Shown: one piece after another, positions 7,844 to 13,261 of the stretch | Layout of the letters: each line of letters starts with the position of its first letter | How positions within the stretch are numbered: the stretch's first letter is position 1 | Origin: an uncultured Eubacteriales bacterium | GTDB lineage: Bacteria > Bacillota > Clostridia > Christensenellales > Christensenellaceae | Assembly: GCA_905193725.1 (NCBI GenBank) | Contig: CAJJPW010000032.1 | Location: forward strand, 1 to 13,261 | Reading direction: 5' to 3' | DNA: 13,261 bases | Made by a program: the position numbers and the translations under genes | Notes under the pieces: model-generated | Database searches by the model: none | Told to the model about the DNA's origin: nothing | Seen by the model: only the letters and a program-made list of their open reading frames with translations

Positions 7844-8236
7844 ATGTTAAAAGGAAGAAAACACGACCACATCGGATTGGCTACCACCGACATCGAAAAG
7901 ACAGTGAACTGGTATATTGAGGTGCTGGGCTTTGAGTTATATGGTCAGTGCATCGCACCGGACGGAACCCCCTGCAAATTCATCACCAACCACGAGATCA
8001 ACTATGAGATCTTTCAACCAGTAGGCGGCGTAGATGCTGCTGTGGCAGGGAAGATAGACCACATCTCCTTTGTGTCTGACGACATTGAAAAAGACTATGC
8101 TTACTGTGTGGAGATGGGTTACCCCTGCACCACAGGAGGCATTCAGGGCATTGAGACTGCTTGGGAAAGAGGATGCCGCTACTTTAAGATCGCCTCTCCC
8201 ACTGGGGAAGAGATCGAGTTCAACCAGATACTGTAG
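7844..8236 (+). CDS. VOC/glyoxalase-fold metalloenzyme, substrate unknown
   Basis: A 130-residue single-chain VOC-superfamily protein with the two beta-alpha-beta-beta-beta modules expected for a dimer. Candidate metal ligands are all present: His9 (HIGL), Glu55 (YEIF), His73 (DHISF) and Glu125 (EIEF). This is the H-E-H-E set of glyoxalase I and methylmalonyl-CoA epimerase relatives, so it is likely catalytic and not a binding protein. It starts 18 nt after the GH4 gene with GGAGG upstream and ends 18 nt before the SDR gene. Next to an enzyme that makes 3-keto sugars, an epimerase, isomerase or enediolate-type activity on a keto-sugar is a reasonable guess. Glyoxalase I (lactoylglutathione lyase), a common automatic label, would have no obvious role here. 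Confidence 0.82.
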   Translation: MLKGRKHDHIGLATTDIEKTVNWYIEVLGFELYGQCIAPDGTPCKFITNHEINYEIFQPVGGVDAAVAGKIDHISFVSDDIEKDYAYCVEMGYPCTTGGIQGIETAWERGCRYFKIASPTGEEIEFNQIL

Positions 8237-8254
8237 AAGGGTGGAAAATGCCTT

Positions 8255-9028
8255 ATGAAGAGAAATGTTGTGGTAACAGGTGGAGCCAGCGGAATGGGCA
8301 ATGCAGTGGCACGGAAGTTTCTGGAGTGTGGAGACCGAGTGGTACTGCTGGACGCCAACGCCCAGCGGCTGGAGCAAATCACCCCTGAGCTGAAAAAACG
8401 CTATGGAGACGACGTATGGATTGAGGCACTGGACATCTCCAGCGAAGAGGCCATTGGCCAGTTGGCAACGCGGGTCGTAGAAAAGCTGGGACCATGTGAT
8501 GTGCTGGTAAACTGTGCCGGTGTGTTCCGGGGAGGACTGCTCCACATGGCAGACACAGCGGATTACACCATACAGTTTGATGTAAACGTGCGGGGCATGT
8601 TCTTCATGATGCGGGCGTTCCTACCCAGCATGATAGAGCAAGGCTCCGGGGCGATTGTCAACATCTCCTCCGTCTCGGGCATTCGCGGGGATTACAATGC
8701 GCCACTCTACTGTGCCAGCAAAGCCGCAGTGATCGGACTGACACAATCCACAGCCTTGGACTACGGGGAAAAGGGAATTCGCATCAACTGCGTCTCGCCC
8801 TCGGCTACCGAGACCCCGATGTTCTTAGACGGCACCTCAGATGCAGTGATGTCTGCATTTTTAGAGGCGCTGCCCGACCATCGACTAGGCAAACCAGAGC
8901 AGATTGCCGACGCGGTGCTGTTCTTGGCCTCGGAGGGGGCAAAGCACATCAATGGGCACAACATCCCGGTGGACGGCGGACTCACTGCCTGGAACGGACA
9001 GCCCAAGCAAAATAAGGAAGAGGGCTAA
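8255..9028 (+). CDS. Classical short-chain dehydrogenase/reductase (SDR)
   Basis: A 257-residue classical SDR. It shows the cofactor motif TGGASGMG (8-15), Asp33 ending strand two (NAD+ preference), NCAG (86-89, where most members have NNAG), Asn111, and the catalytic set Ser139, Tyr152 and Lys156 (YCASK). The C-terminal PVDGG segment (238-242) is typical of the family. The ATG at 8255 has AAGGGTGG at 8237-8244. It is the last gene of the operon, 18 nt after the VOC gene. Related enzymes oxidise sugars, polyols, sugar acids or hydroxysteroids. The neighbours favour a sugar- or polyol-derived substrate, making this the third dehydrogenase in the operon. Confidence 0.9.
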   Translation: MKRNVVVTGGASGMGNAVARKFLECGDRVVLLDANAQRLEQITPELKKRYGDDVWIEALDISSEEAIGQLATRVVEKLGPCDVLVNCAGVFRGGLLHMADTADYTIQFDVNVRGMFFMMRAFLPSMIEQGSGAIVNISSVSGIRGDYNAPLYCASKAAVIGLTQSTALDYGEKGIRINCVSPSATETPMFLDGTSDAVMSAFLEALPDHRLGKPEQIADAVLFLASEGAKHINGHNIPVDGGLTAWNGQPKQNKEEG

Positions 9029-9360
9029 GAGCTCCATTGGTATATAGGGTGGGCAATTGACAAAGTGGAATGGGTGGGCGTTGCCTAAACGCATTCCCCG
9101 CTGGATATATATAATTAGGAAGAAAATATTCTCTTTTGAGGAAAACACTGTCATCAGCGCAAATAGAAGAGGGAGATGAGCCACCATTTTCCCTCTCCAC
9201 AAGAGATATCCAAGTTCGATTCTTTTTTCTCCTTATGAGATGTGAAACCGATAAGAGAGATATTCTAGCGGGGAAACCACTCAATTCCCATATCCTCCTT
9301 TACCTAACAATCTAGCCTCTGGGTTAGAAAAATTGCTCCCCAAGCATAACTGAGAAAAAA
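9029..9360. other. Post-operon spacer, no gene recognised
   Basis: Between the SDR stop and the terminator no convincing gene is visible; the frames here lack good starts with ribosome binding sites. An imperfect GGAAT/ATTCC plus GCGTT/AACGC hairpin lies near 9067-9097 and a 7-bp purine/pyrimidine stem near 9168-9205. The stretch may be the long 3' untranslated region of the operon mRNA. Confidence 0.5.
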
Positions 9361-9397
9361 GCCGCATCTCCTACAGTAGGAGATGTGGCTTTTTTTG
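9361..9397 (+). terminator. Strong intrinsic terminator of the catabolic operon
   Basis: A 13-bp stem (9361-9373 with 9377-9389, one G-T wobble) with a CAG loop is followed by seven T residues at 9390-9396. Six A residues precede it (9355-9360), so the element could also end transcription arriving from the other side. It is the first convincing terminator after the eight-gene run, although 332 nt beyond the last stop codon. Confidence 0.9.
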
Positions 9398-9539
9398 TAT
9401 CCAACGATTTCTATTAAGAAGCAGAAGCCTTTCAAGCAGATACATTTCAATGAGAAAACAAAATTCATATTTCACCTAGTTCAGCTTCACGAGAGCTCCT
9501 ACTTAGGGTATCCGATAGCAGGGTCGGAAAGGGGGTAGC

Positions 9540-10260
9540 GATCCAGATCTCATGCCGTAAATAGATGTTTTCTGTTCCCGTCAGTATAACATACGCAGGA
9601 GCTATTTTCTCTATGGTGATGAGTCGAAGGGGATAAAGGAAAGCTCGCAGAGTCTCCAGAAAAATAGATGTTTTGGGCAATCTCGCCCTCCCTAAACGTA
9701 CTTGGATCCAGTGTCATATTGCCCCCTCTCAGTCGACTTCGTCGGCACCTCCACCCTCTGGGGGAGCCAAGCGGACCTTTCAAACTTTCGGCTACAATAA
9801 GACGTTTCTTCTTATACCTTGCCTCGCCCCCAGCGTGACGCTGGACCCCTGTACGCTAATATATTTTCTGCTCCCCTCTAGTTTCCTGCCCACGGTAGCC
9901 GCGTCTTTTACTTCCCTCTTCCTCATTCCAGCATGATGCTGCATCCACTGCCGCTAATATGTCTTTTCATCTCTCAGTCAATTTAGCGTCCACGGGATAC
10001 ACTGCCACGTAGGTCGGAGAGGGGTTCTATTTTGGCATCCTCTTACTAGCTCCCGAGGATCTGAAATTCCCTTACATCTCTTTCTCCCTATACGGCAGTG
10101 GGTCCAACTCTATCCTGGCAGCGATATGCTGGGGGAGAGGGGTTTAGGTAACCCAACAATTCCTACCGAGGGACAAGCATTTCAGGTAACCTCTCACTCT
10201 CAATACAGCAATGGATCCAATACCGGGGACAATAAGTACGGCGTCATACTGGCGCCTTTT
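9540..10260. repeat. Array of diverged repeats, several with adjacent hairpins, in both orientations
   Basis: Six diverged copies of a core resembling GGATCCACTGCCGTATTG are visible by eye. Plus-strand copies begin near 9540, 9704, 9843 and 9941; minus-strand copies lie at 10088-10105 and 10201-10218. Some are preceded, in their own orientation, by a small hairpin of the form CAGC-N5-GCTG: CCAGCG/CGCTGG at 9830-9844, CAGCA/TGCTG at 9929-9941, and a minus-strand version near 10118-10130. A GGCG/CGCC variant lies near 10241-10257. After the core comes a TTTTCTG/CCCCTC pyrimidine-rich tract in the plus copies. Stem sequences differ while pairing is kept. The arrangement looks like an accumulated family of interspersed palindromic elements and not a protein-coding region; its function is unknown. 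Confidence 0.55.
9721..9772. repeat. Palindromic intergenic element (two adjacent hairpins)
   Basis: A CCCCCTCTCAG lead-in is followed by a hairpin GTCGAC-TTC-GTCGGC (6 bp with one G-T pair, 9732-9746). A second hairpin has CTCC plus CCC pairing GGG plus GGAG (9749-9766, one bulged A, TCT loop), then GCCAAGCGG. This layout resembles palindromic repeats common between genes in gut Clostridia genomes, which is from memory and unverified. It overlaps the end of one copy of the larger repeat family. Confidence 0.5.
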
Positions 10261-10348
10261 AAGAAATCAATATGAGCATGTGAAAAATACGGTTGAAGAG
10301 CCTTTTTTATCGCTAGTATATTCTATAATTAGAAGGGAATGAGGGGAA

Positions 10349-10561
10349 ATGACGAAAAATATTCATGATATGTAATACAAGAAAATACGATCCCACAAGT
10401 CTAATTTTCTGCATTTGCTGAGGAGATACATCCATGCATCATGGCTGAAAAATGTGGAAGTGTAAGATTTAGAACTCATGGATAAAGAGTTTATCTTGAA
10501 GGACTTCAAAGAAAGGAAAGCGGATTTAGTTTAAAAATCAATACGAACGACAAAAATAGCA
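10349..10561 (+). pseudogene. Remnant of an Rpn-family (PD-(D/E)XK) recombination-promoting nuclease/putative transposase
   Basis: Reading from ATG 10349 through stops gives about 70 residues. They show an HD start, a segment like KKIRSHKSNFLHLLRRY, WLKNVEV, then DLELMDKEFILKDFKERKAD followed by LV and a stop at the expected YKI position. This order matches the N-terminus of Rpn/YhgA-like 'transposase' nucleases of Clostridia, with the conserved EF...R.ADLVY segment. TAA stops occur in frame at 10373-10375, 10463-10465 and 10532-10534, the last almost certainly from a Tyr codon. The nuclease core and C-terminus are missing. A TATAAT at 10324-10329 may be a relic promoter. Family identification is from motif memory; the gene is certainly not functional. 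Confidence 0.6.
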
Positions 10562-10562
10562 G

Positions 10563-10590
10563 AAAAGCGGAGCGAGAAGTTCCGCTTTTT
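10563..10590 (+). terminator. Intrinsic terminator inside the decayed region
   Basis: A 9-bp stem AAAAGCGGA/TCCGCTTTT (10563-10571 with 10581-10589) with a 9-nt loop ends in a T-run. It follows the Rpn remnant directly and would end any residual transcription from it. The A-rich 5' arm means it could also work from the opposite strand. Confidence 0.7.
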
Positions 10591-10675
10591 CAGATGGAAA
10601 TTGATACCGTGTGAAAAAACGTATGAAATGATCTGAAAGATAAGGGAAAAGGAATATGGGATTAGAGAATGATAT

Positions 10676-11043
10676 ATGGGAAAAATAATAAAACTAAAAA
10701 AAGCAGATTACAGTAATATGTCATATAAGCAATTATTTGAGTTGATGGTTTTCACGGCGACTATTTAGCACAAATAGCAAAGGGAAATGCCTTGCCCTCT
10801 TATAGAGATTTAGAGGTCATTTGCAATTACTTTAAAATGACTATTAAGAATTTCTTTGACGATTTTTTGGAAGGACCGAGGTAAGCAGACATTTCAACCA
10901 AAAAACCAAAACAAAAGTTAAGCCTTCAATATTTAGCAAGATTCCTTGCACTGATTGACCAACTGAATGGGGAAGGGATGGAAGAACTCATCCAAACAGA
11001 AGAAGAGAAACTGCATAAAAAAGCGATAGAGCATTCAAGGTAA
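10676..11043 (+). pseudogene. Degenerate XRE-type helix-turn-helix regulator
   Basis: From ATG 10676 one frame reads through MSYKQLFELM. A one-base frame change near 10745 then leads into FHGDYLAQIAKGNALPSYRD and on to NYFKMTIKNFFDDF. That is the recognisable second half of an XRE/Cro helix-turn-helix domain (the 'YLSQIEKGKALPS...ICDYF...FF' pattern). A TAA at 10882-10884 interrupts the same frame, which then continues open for 52 more codons, with a Glu/Lys-rich tail, to the stop at 11041. The gene thus carries at least one frameshift and one nonsense change. A further ATG at 10655, with AAGGAAT before it, could mark the original start with another one-base shift near 10680. It cannot make a full protein as it stands. 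Confidence 0.6.
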
Positions 11044-11114
11044 AAAATATGATCCTCCAGCACAATTGAGTACAGATAACACGTATTAAGATGTAAAAAT
11101 GCGTTAGTCGGCAT

Positions 11115-11143
11115 TTTAGAGATATCATGGAAAATAGTACAAT
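11115..11143 (+). promoter_or_regulatory. Probable promoter of the small membrane protein gene
   Basis: TTTAGA (11115-11120) and TACAAT (11138-11143) are separated by 17 nt. The -10 matches consensus at five of six positions, the -35 at four. It lies about 60 nt before the start codon of the downstream gene and gives that gene independent expression. It was found by eye and has not been tested. Confidence 0.45.
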
Positions 11144-11204
11144 AGGGGTTTCGGCATAAAGGCCGGGATTCCTATGTAATATAAAAGATAATGGAGGAAG
11201 AGAA

Positions 11205-11564
11205 ATGAAAAAAGTGTTACCCAATCTATTTGTGATGATCGGCGTGGTGGTGGGCATTGTCGTCCTCATTTTGGGGATTAGTTTACTGGCGCAAGAGACG
11301 GGAGAATTGCAGACCATGGACAACATATATGGTGCTGACTTTTACACAGATAGCTATGAAGCCACTGCAAGGGCAGCCAATAATGTGCTGGCTATGACGG
11401 ATGTATTGGTAAAAGGTATGGGATATTTGCTGATTGCCTTTGGGTTATTTGATATTTGCCTGTTTGGACAAAAGGCTATGCGGAGCGTATTTGGGATACA
11501 ACCACCCCATAATGAGGAGAACAAACAAGCGCAGGTTCTAGATACTGGGGAAAATGTGAAATGA
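11205..11564 (+). CDS. Small two-helix membrane protein of unknown function
   Basis: A 119-residue protein with a hydrophobic segment at about 7-29 and a second at about 70-88. They are joined by a roughly 40-residue acidic/polar loop rich in Asp, Thr and Tyr, and followed by a charged 30-residue tail. The first segment starts after KK and lacks a lipobox or an obvious cleavage site, so a hairpin-like membrane protein with both ends inside is likely. GGAGG at 11193-11197 lies seven nt before the ATG. Unlike the decayed DNA before it, the frame is intact and base composition is gene-like. No family is recognised. It converges on the minus-strand regulator and shares a hairpin terminator with it. 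Confidence 0.75.
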   Translation: MKKVLPNLFVMIGVVVGIVVLILGISLLAQETGELQTMDNIYGADFYTDSYEATARAANNVLAMTDVLVKGMGYLLIAFGLFDICLFGQKAMRSVFGIQPPHNEENKQAQVLDTGENVK

Positions 11565-11579
11565 TTAAAAAATAAAGCT

Positions 11580-11621
11580 TTAGCAAAAGGAGAGGCATTA
11601 CTTTGCCGCTCCTTTTGCTAA
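11580..11621. terminator. Shared convergent terminator hairpin
   Basis: A 13-bp stem (11580-11592 with 11609-11621) continues after an A/G mismatch into GGCA/TGCC (11594-11597 with 11603-11606). No T-run follows on the plus strand, but on the minus strand the hairpin leads into a T-rich tail, so it is the better terminator for the minus-strand gene. Notably, the stop codon of that gene (11618-11620) lies inside the stem. Confidence 0.7.
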
Positions 11622-12404
11622 TGGGATGCATCTGCATCGCAATAAAATTGCCTTTCTAGCCAGTGATCAAAATGATAGGTATTTTCAGTATCCAAATAAA
11701 AGTCTGAATACAAAAAAGTGACCAAATCCATATCATCAAAGAGATCAAATATCCATTCATCCCAGTTTTCGTCTTGGTCTACCAGGTCGCTACTCATATC
11801 ATCTACCATGCTTTCGATCAAAAGTCGAGATTCCTCTACGATGAGGTATAATGTAAGTTCTTCGATGACGCTATGAGCGACTATAGAATTTCCTGTGGAT
11901 GCGGTTATTCGAAGTTGTTTCACAGTATGGAGTAGAACATACAAAAAGTCATAATCGTATTTCATGAGAAATTGTGATGGTAAAATAGGGGCCATCCAAG
12001 AACCGTCCAACTCTCCCACATGGGATCCTCTGGGAAGAGAAGAAAGCTCATCTAAATCTTCTGCCAAATTATCTAGCAGGATATCGCTCCCTACGACAAA
12101 AGAAACAGCAGCGAGTGTGCCGAATGTATGCATAAGATATGGCGACCACGCTTCATGTTTTTGATATTTCCCCAAATCGAAAGAGTCATTTGCGTGTGAT
12201 ACCTCAATTTTCGGAAAACTATGCCAGTTTAGAGCTCTACATACCCCCTTATACTTGTCCTTTCTTATGGACTGACCAGATTCATAACGTCTCCATGTTT
12301 TAGTTCCCACGCCTGTTTTGGATGCAGCCTCTTCAATTCTCGTGGCGTCTTCGTTTAATAGATTCTGCAAGTTTAGCGCTGCTTTTAATTGATTTTGGTC
12401 CCAT
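11618..12404 (-). pseudogene. Helix-turn-helix regulator with frameshift in the HTH domain
   Basis: The proper start is the minus-strand ATG at 12404-12402, with an AGGGAG ribosome binding site and about 30 nt of leader after a near-perfect promoter. From there the frame encodes SSAKLAESIKRRRHEN, the expected first helix of an XRE-like domain, then stops at 12335-12333. The next frame continues IEEAASKTGVGTKTWRRYES, clearly the rest of the same domain, and runs open to 11618. The junction near 12337-12345 lacks the usual three or four residues between HE and IEE, as if about 11 nt were deleted. The C-terminal part (about 200 residues, very Asp/Glu-rich at the end) is of unknown function. The same second frame extends upstream to 12481, but that extension runs through the promoter and is not real. 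A sequencing error remains possible. Confidence 0.7.
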
Positions 12405-12440
12405 TGGCTTCTCCCTTTGTCATGAATAATATGACTAGTC

Positions 12441-12469
12441 ATTATGTTATAAATAAACACGCCTGTCAA
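12441..12469 (-). promoter_or_regulatory. Near-consensus promoter of the split regulator
   Basis: On the minus strand a perfect TTGACA (12469-12464) is followed 17 nt later by CATAAT (12446-12441), five of six matches to the -10 consensus. The predicted start, near 12434, leaves a 30-nt leader before the ATG at 12404. The site proves that longer forms of the downstream reading frame starting at 12481 or 12442 would begin within or before the promoter. Confidence 0.8.
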
Positions 12470-12560
12470 GGTGCAATACAATTTAAAAATAATGTTTTAT
12501 CAATAAAGCAATTAAAGAAGGCTCTGAGTTATGAATAGATAGCTGATAAAATAGGTAGTA

Positions 12561-12569
12561 TGGTATAAT
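12561..12569 (+). promoter_or_regulatory. Extended -10 promoter of the divergent HTH gene
   Basis: A consensus TATAAT (12564-12569) is preceded by TGG, making a TGN extended -10 element; no good -35 is seen. Transcription would begin near 12576, only six nt before an ATG at 12582, which argues for the later start at 12603. The promoter is divergent from that of the minus-strand regulator, about 95 nt away, so a protein bound between them could control both. Confidence 0.65.
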
Positions 12570-12602
12570 GATATAAAAACTATGATAGGAGAAGTAGTTA
12601 GT

Positions 12603-13130
12603 ATGAATGATGTTTGGGAGAAAATAACGAAAGATGAGCTTAGACGATTGGCGGAAAAATTTCCTGATAGCATGATTGCCAAACGATACGGCGTAACGGT
12701 CCATCAAGTCAGCTATAAACGCAAGAAATTTGGCATTATAATGAAAAATCTGGCTTATCAAAAAGCACTGGCGATTACAAAACGGCATCATATAAAATCC
12801 ATTTCTGCGAAGGATTGGCTGCTGGACAAAGAGAACATTGATCCTATTGCTAAAGCACTCACGCAATATGCTTTTAGAAGTGGCCCTGTTGAAGATATGC
12901 ATGCTGTGGGGAAATTAACGAATGATGATATGAAATTGCTCAATCAATATATGGCAAATCGCTTGGCAGGTTTACTACAAAAGGCCTTTGACGGGGAATG
13001 GGAGCAAATCGCTGATATTTTTGATTACTATATTACACTATGCAGTGGGTGGGATAAGGCAGTGCCGGATACCACGGATTTTAGAGTTTTAAAATCGCAT
13101 TCCGGCGAGGGCAGAACTACTGATGTATAG
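12603..13130 (+). CDS. Small helix-turn-helix protein, function unknown
   Basis: A 175-residue protein. Residues 10-45 (DELRRLAEKF, then IAKRYGVTVHQVSYKRKKFGI) form a plausible helix-turn-helix with a basic recognition end, of the kind that senses a 'growing species of DNA-binding' Sigma70-region-4/resolvase style fold. The C-terminal half is helical with a conserved-looking stretch around 105-155 (LTNDDMKLLNQYMANRLAGL, then GEWEQIADIF and GWDKAVPDT). Start at 12603 is preferred, with GGAGAAG at 12587-12593; an ATG at 12582 is too close to the transcription start and has no ribosome binding site. It ends in two consecutive in-frame TAG codons. Such small HTH proteins are frequent near mobile elements. 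No specific family is recognised. Confidence 0.72.
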   Translation: MNDVWEKITKDELRRLAEKFPDSMIAKRYGVTVHQVSYKRKKFGIIMKNLAYQKALAITKRHHIKSISAKDWLLDKENIDPIAKALTQYAFRSGPVEDMHAVGKLTNDDMKLLNQYMANRLAGLLQKAFDGEWEQIADIFDYYITLCSGWDKAVPDTTDFRVLKSHSGEGRTTDV

Positions 13131-13169
13131 TAGAAAGCGATAAGCCAAAGGTTATCTGCCCTGGCAGGT

Positions 13170-13198
13170 CGAGCTGAGATGGACTTATCTCAGCCTCG
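13170..13198 (+). other. Eleven-base-pair hairpin near the window end
   Basis: CGAG plus CTGAGAT (13170-13180) pairs with ATCTCAG and, after one bulged C, CTCG (13187-13198), with a 6-nt GGACTT loop. No T-run follows, so it is not a standard terminator. It could be an operator, an RNA element, or part of a larger structure running beyond the window. Confidence 0.5.
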
Positions 13199-13259
13199 GT
13201 ATCGCAGAGAAGTAGCTCCCGTGGATGCGGAACTGGAGGGAACAGAAGAGATGTATTAG
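13179..13259 (+). CDS. Possible 26-codon small ORF
   Basis: ATG at 13179 opens a frame encoding MDLSQPRYRREVAPVDAELE and six more residues ending in Met-Tyr before TAG at 13257-13259. The frame is the same as that of the preceding HTH gene and is open right after that gene's double stop. The peptide is compositionally protein-like, with an acidic second half. No good ribosome binding site precedes it (only GCAGG, about ten nt away), and the start lies in the hairpin at 13170-13198. It may be a small peptide gene or a decayed 3' extension of the HTH gene. Confidence 0.25.
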   Translation: MDLSQPRYRREVAPVDAELEGTEEMY

Positions 13260-13261
13260 CG

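Noticed and set aside
8885..9284. Minus-strand frames overlapping the SDR end and spacer
   Set aside because: They are shadows of the SDR gene running into non-coding DNA, without ribosome binding sites or family features.
9673..9936. 87-codon plus-strand frame in the repeat region
   Set aside because: Low-complexity Pro/Ser/Thr-rich translation without a ribosome binding site; explained by pyrimidine-rich repeats and hairpins.
9540..10260. CRISPR array
   Set aside because: Repeats are diverged, unevenly spaced (about 98-164 nt) and occur in both orientations; no cas genes are nearby.
12442..12481. N-terminal extension of the minus-strand regulator to 12481
   Set aside because: It runs through the TTGACA/CATAAT promoter, and the resulting residues do not resemble an HTH N-terminus, which is found in the neighbouring frame.
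1..13261. tRNA or rRNA genes
   Set aside because: No cloverleaf with a TTCGAATC-type T-arm or rRNA segment was recognised on reading both strands by eye.

Overview
The window looks like a chromosomal segment of a Clostridia-type Bacillota, probably a gut Oscillospiraceae/Lachnospiraceae relative. The reasons are strong AGGAGG-type ribosome binding sites, GTG/ATG starts, a ribose-type sugar ABC importer with a lipoprotein binding protein, a CcpA-type cre box, and AT-rich intergenic DNA around genes of medium GC. The taxonomic call is inference; no marker gene is present.

Positions 1-9400 hold one catabolic operon. A sigma-A-like promoter (290-318) precedes a leader of about 235 nt with several consecutive hairpins and a near-consensus cre operator. 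Eight co-directional genes follow: two different medium-chain alcohol/polyol dehydrogenases, a complete ribose/CUT2-type ABC importer (lipoprotein, double ATPase, permease), an NAD-dependent GH4 glycosidase, a small VOC/glyoxalase-fold enzyme, and a classical SDR dehydrogenase. A strong hairpin sits between the binding-protein and ATPase genes. A strong symmetric terminator lies 332 nt beyond the last gene. The logic suggests import of an unphosphorylated glycoside, GH4 cleavage or oxidation through a 3-keto intermediate, and processing of the released sugar/polyol or keto-sugar by three dehydrogenases and a VOC enzyme. No kinase, aldolase or regulator is encoded here. The substrate cannot be named from sequence.

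Positions 9400-11100 are decayed, gene-poor DNA. They contain a family of diverged repeats in both orientations (six recognisable cores, four of them next to small hairpins), a palindromic element, and two pseudogene remnants. One remnant is an Rpn/PD-(D/E)XK 'transposase' N-terminus with three in-frame stops. The other is an XRE-type helix-turn-helix gene with a frameshift and a stop.

Positions 11100-13261 hold a small two-helix membrane protein with its own promoter. It converges on a minus-strand helix-turn-helix regulator whose N-terminus is split by a frameshift, although it keeps a near-perfect promoter and ribosome binding site. Divergent from that is an intact small HTH protein (12603-13130). 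The last 130 nt carry a strong hairpin and a possible 26-codon ORF.
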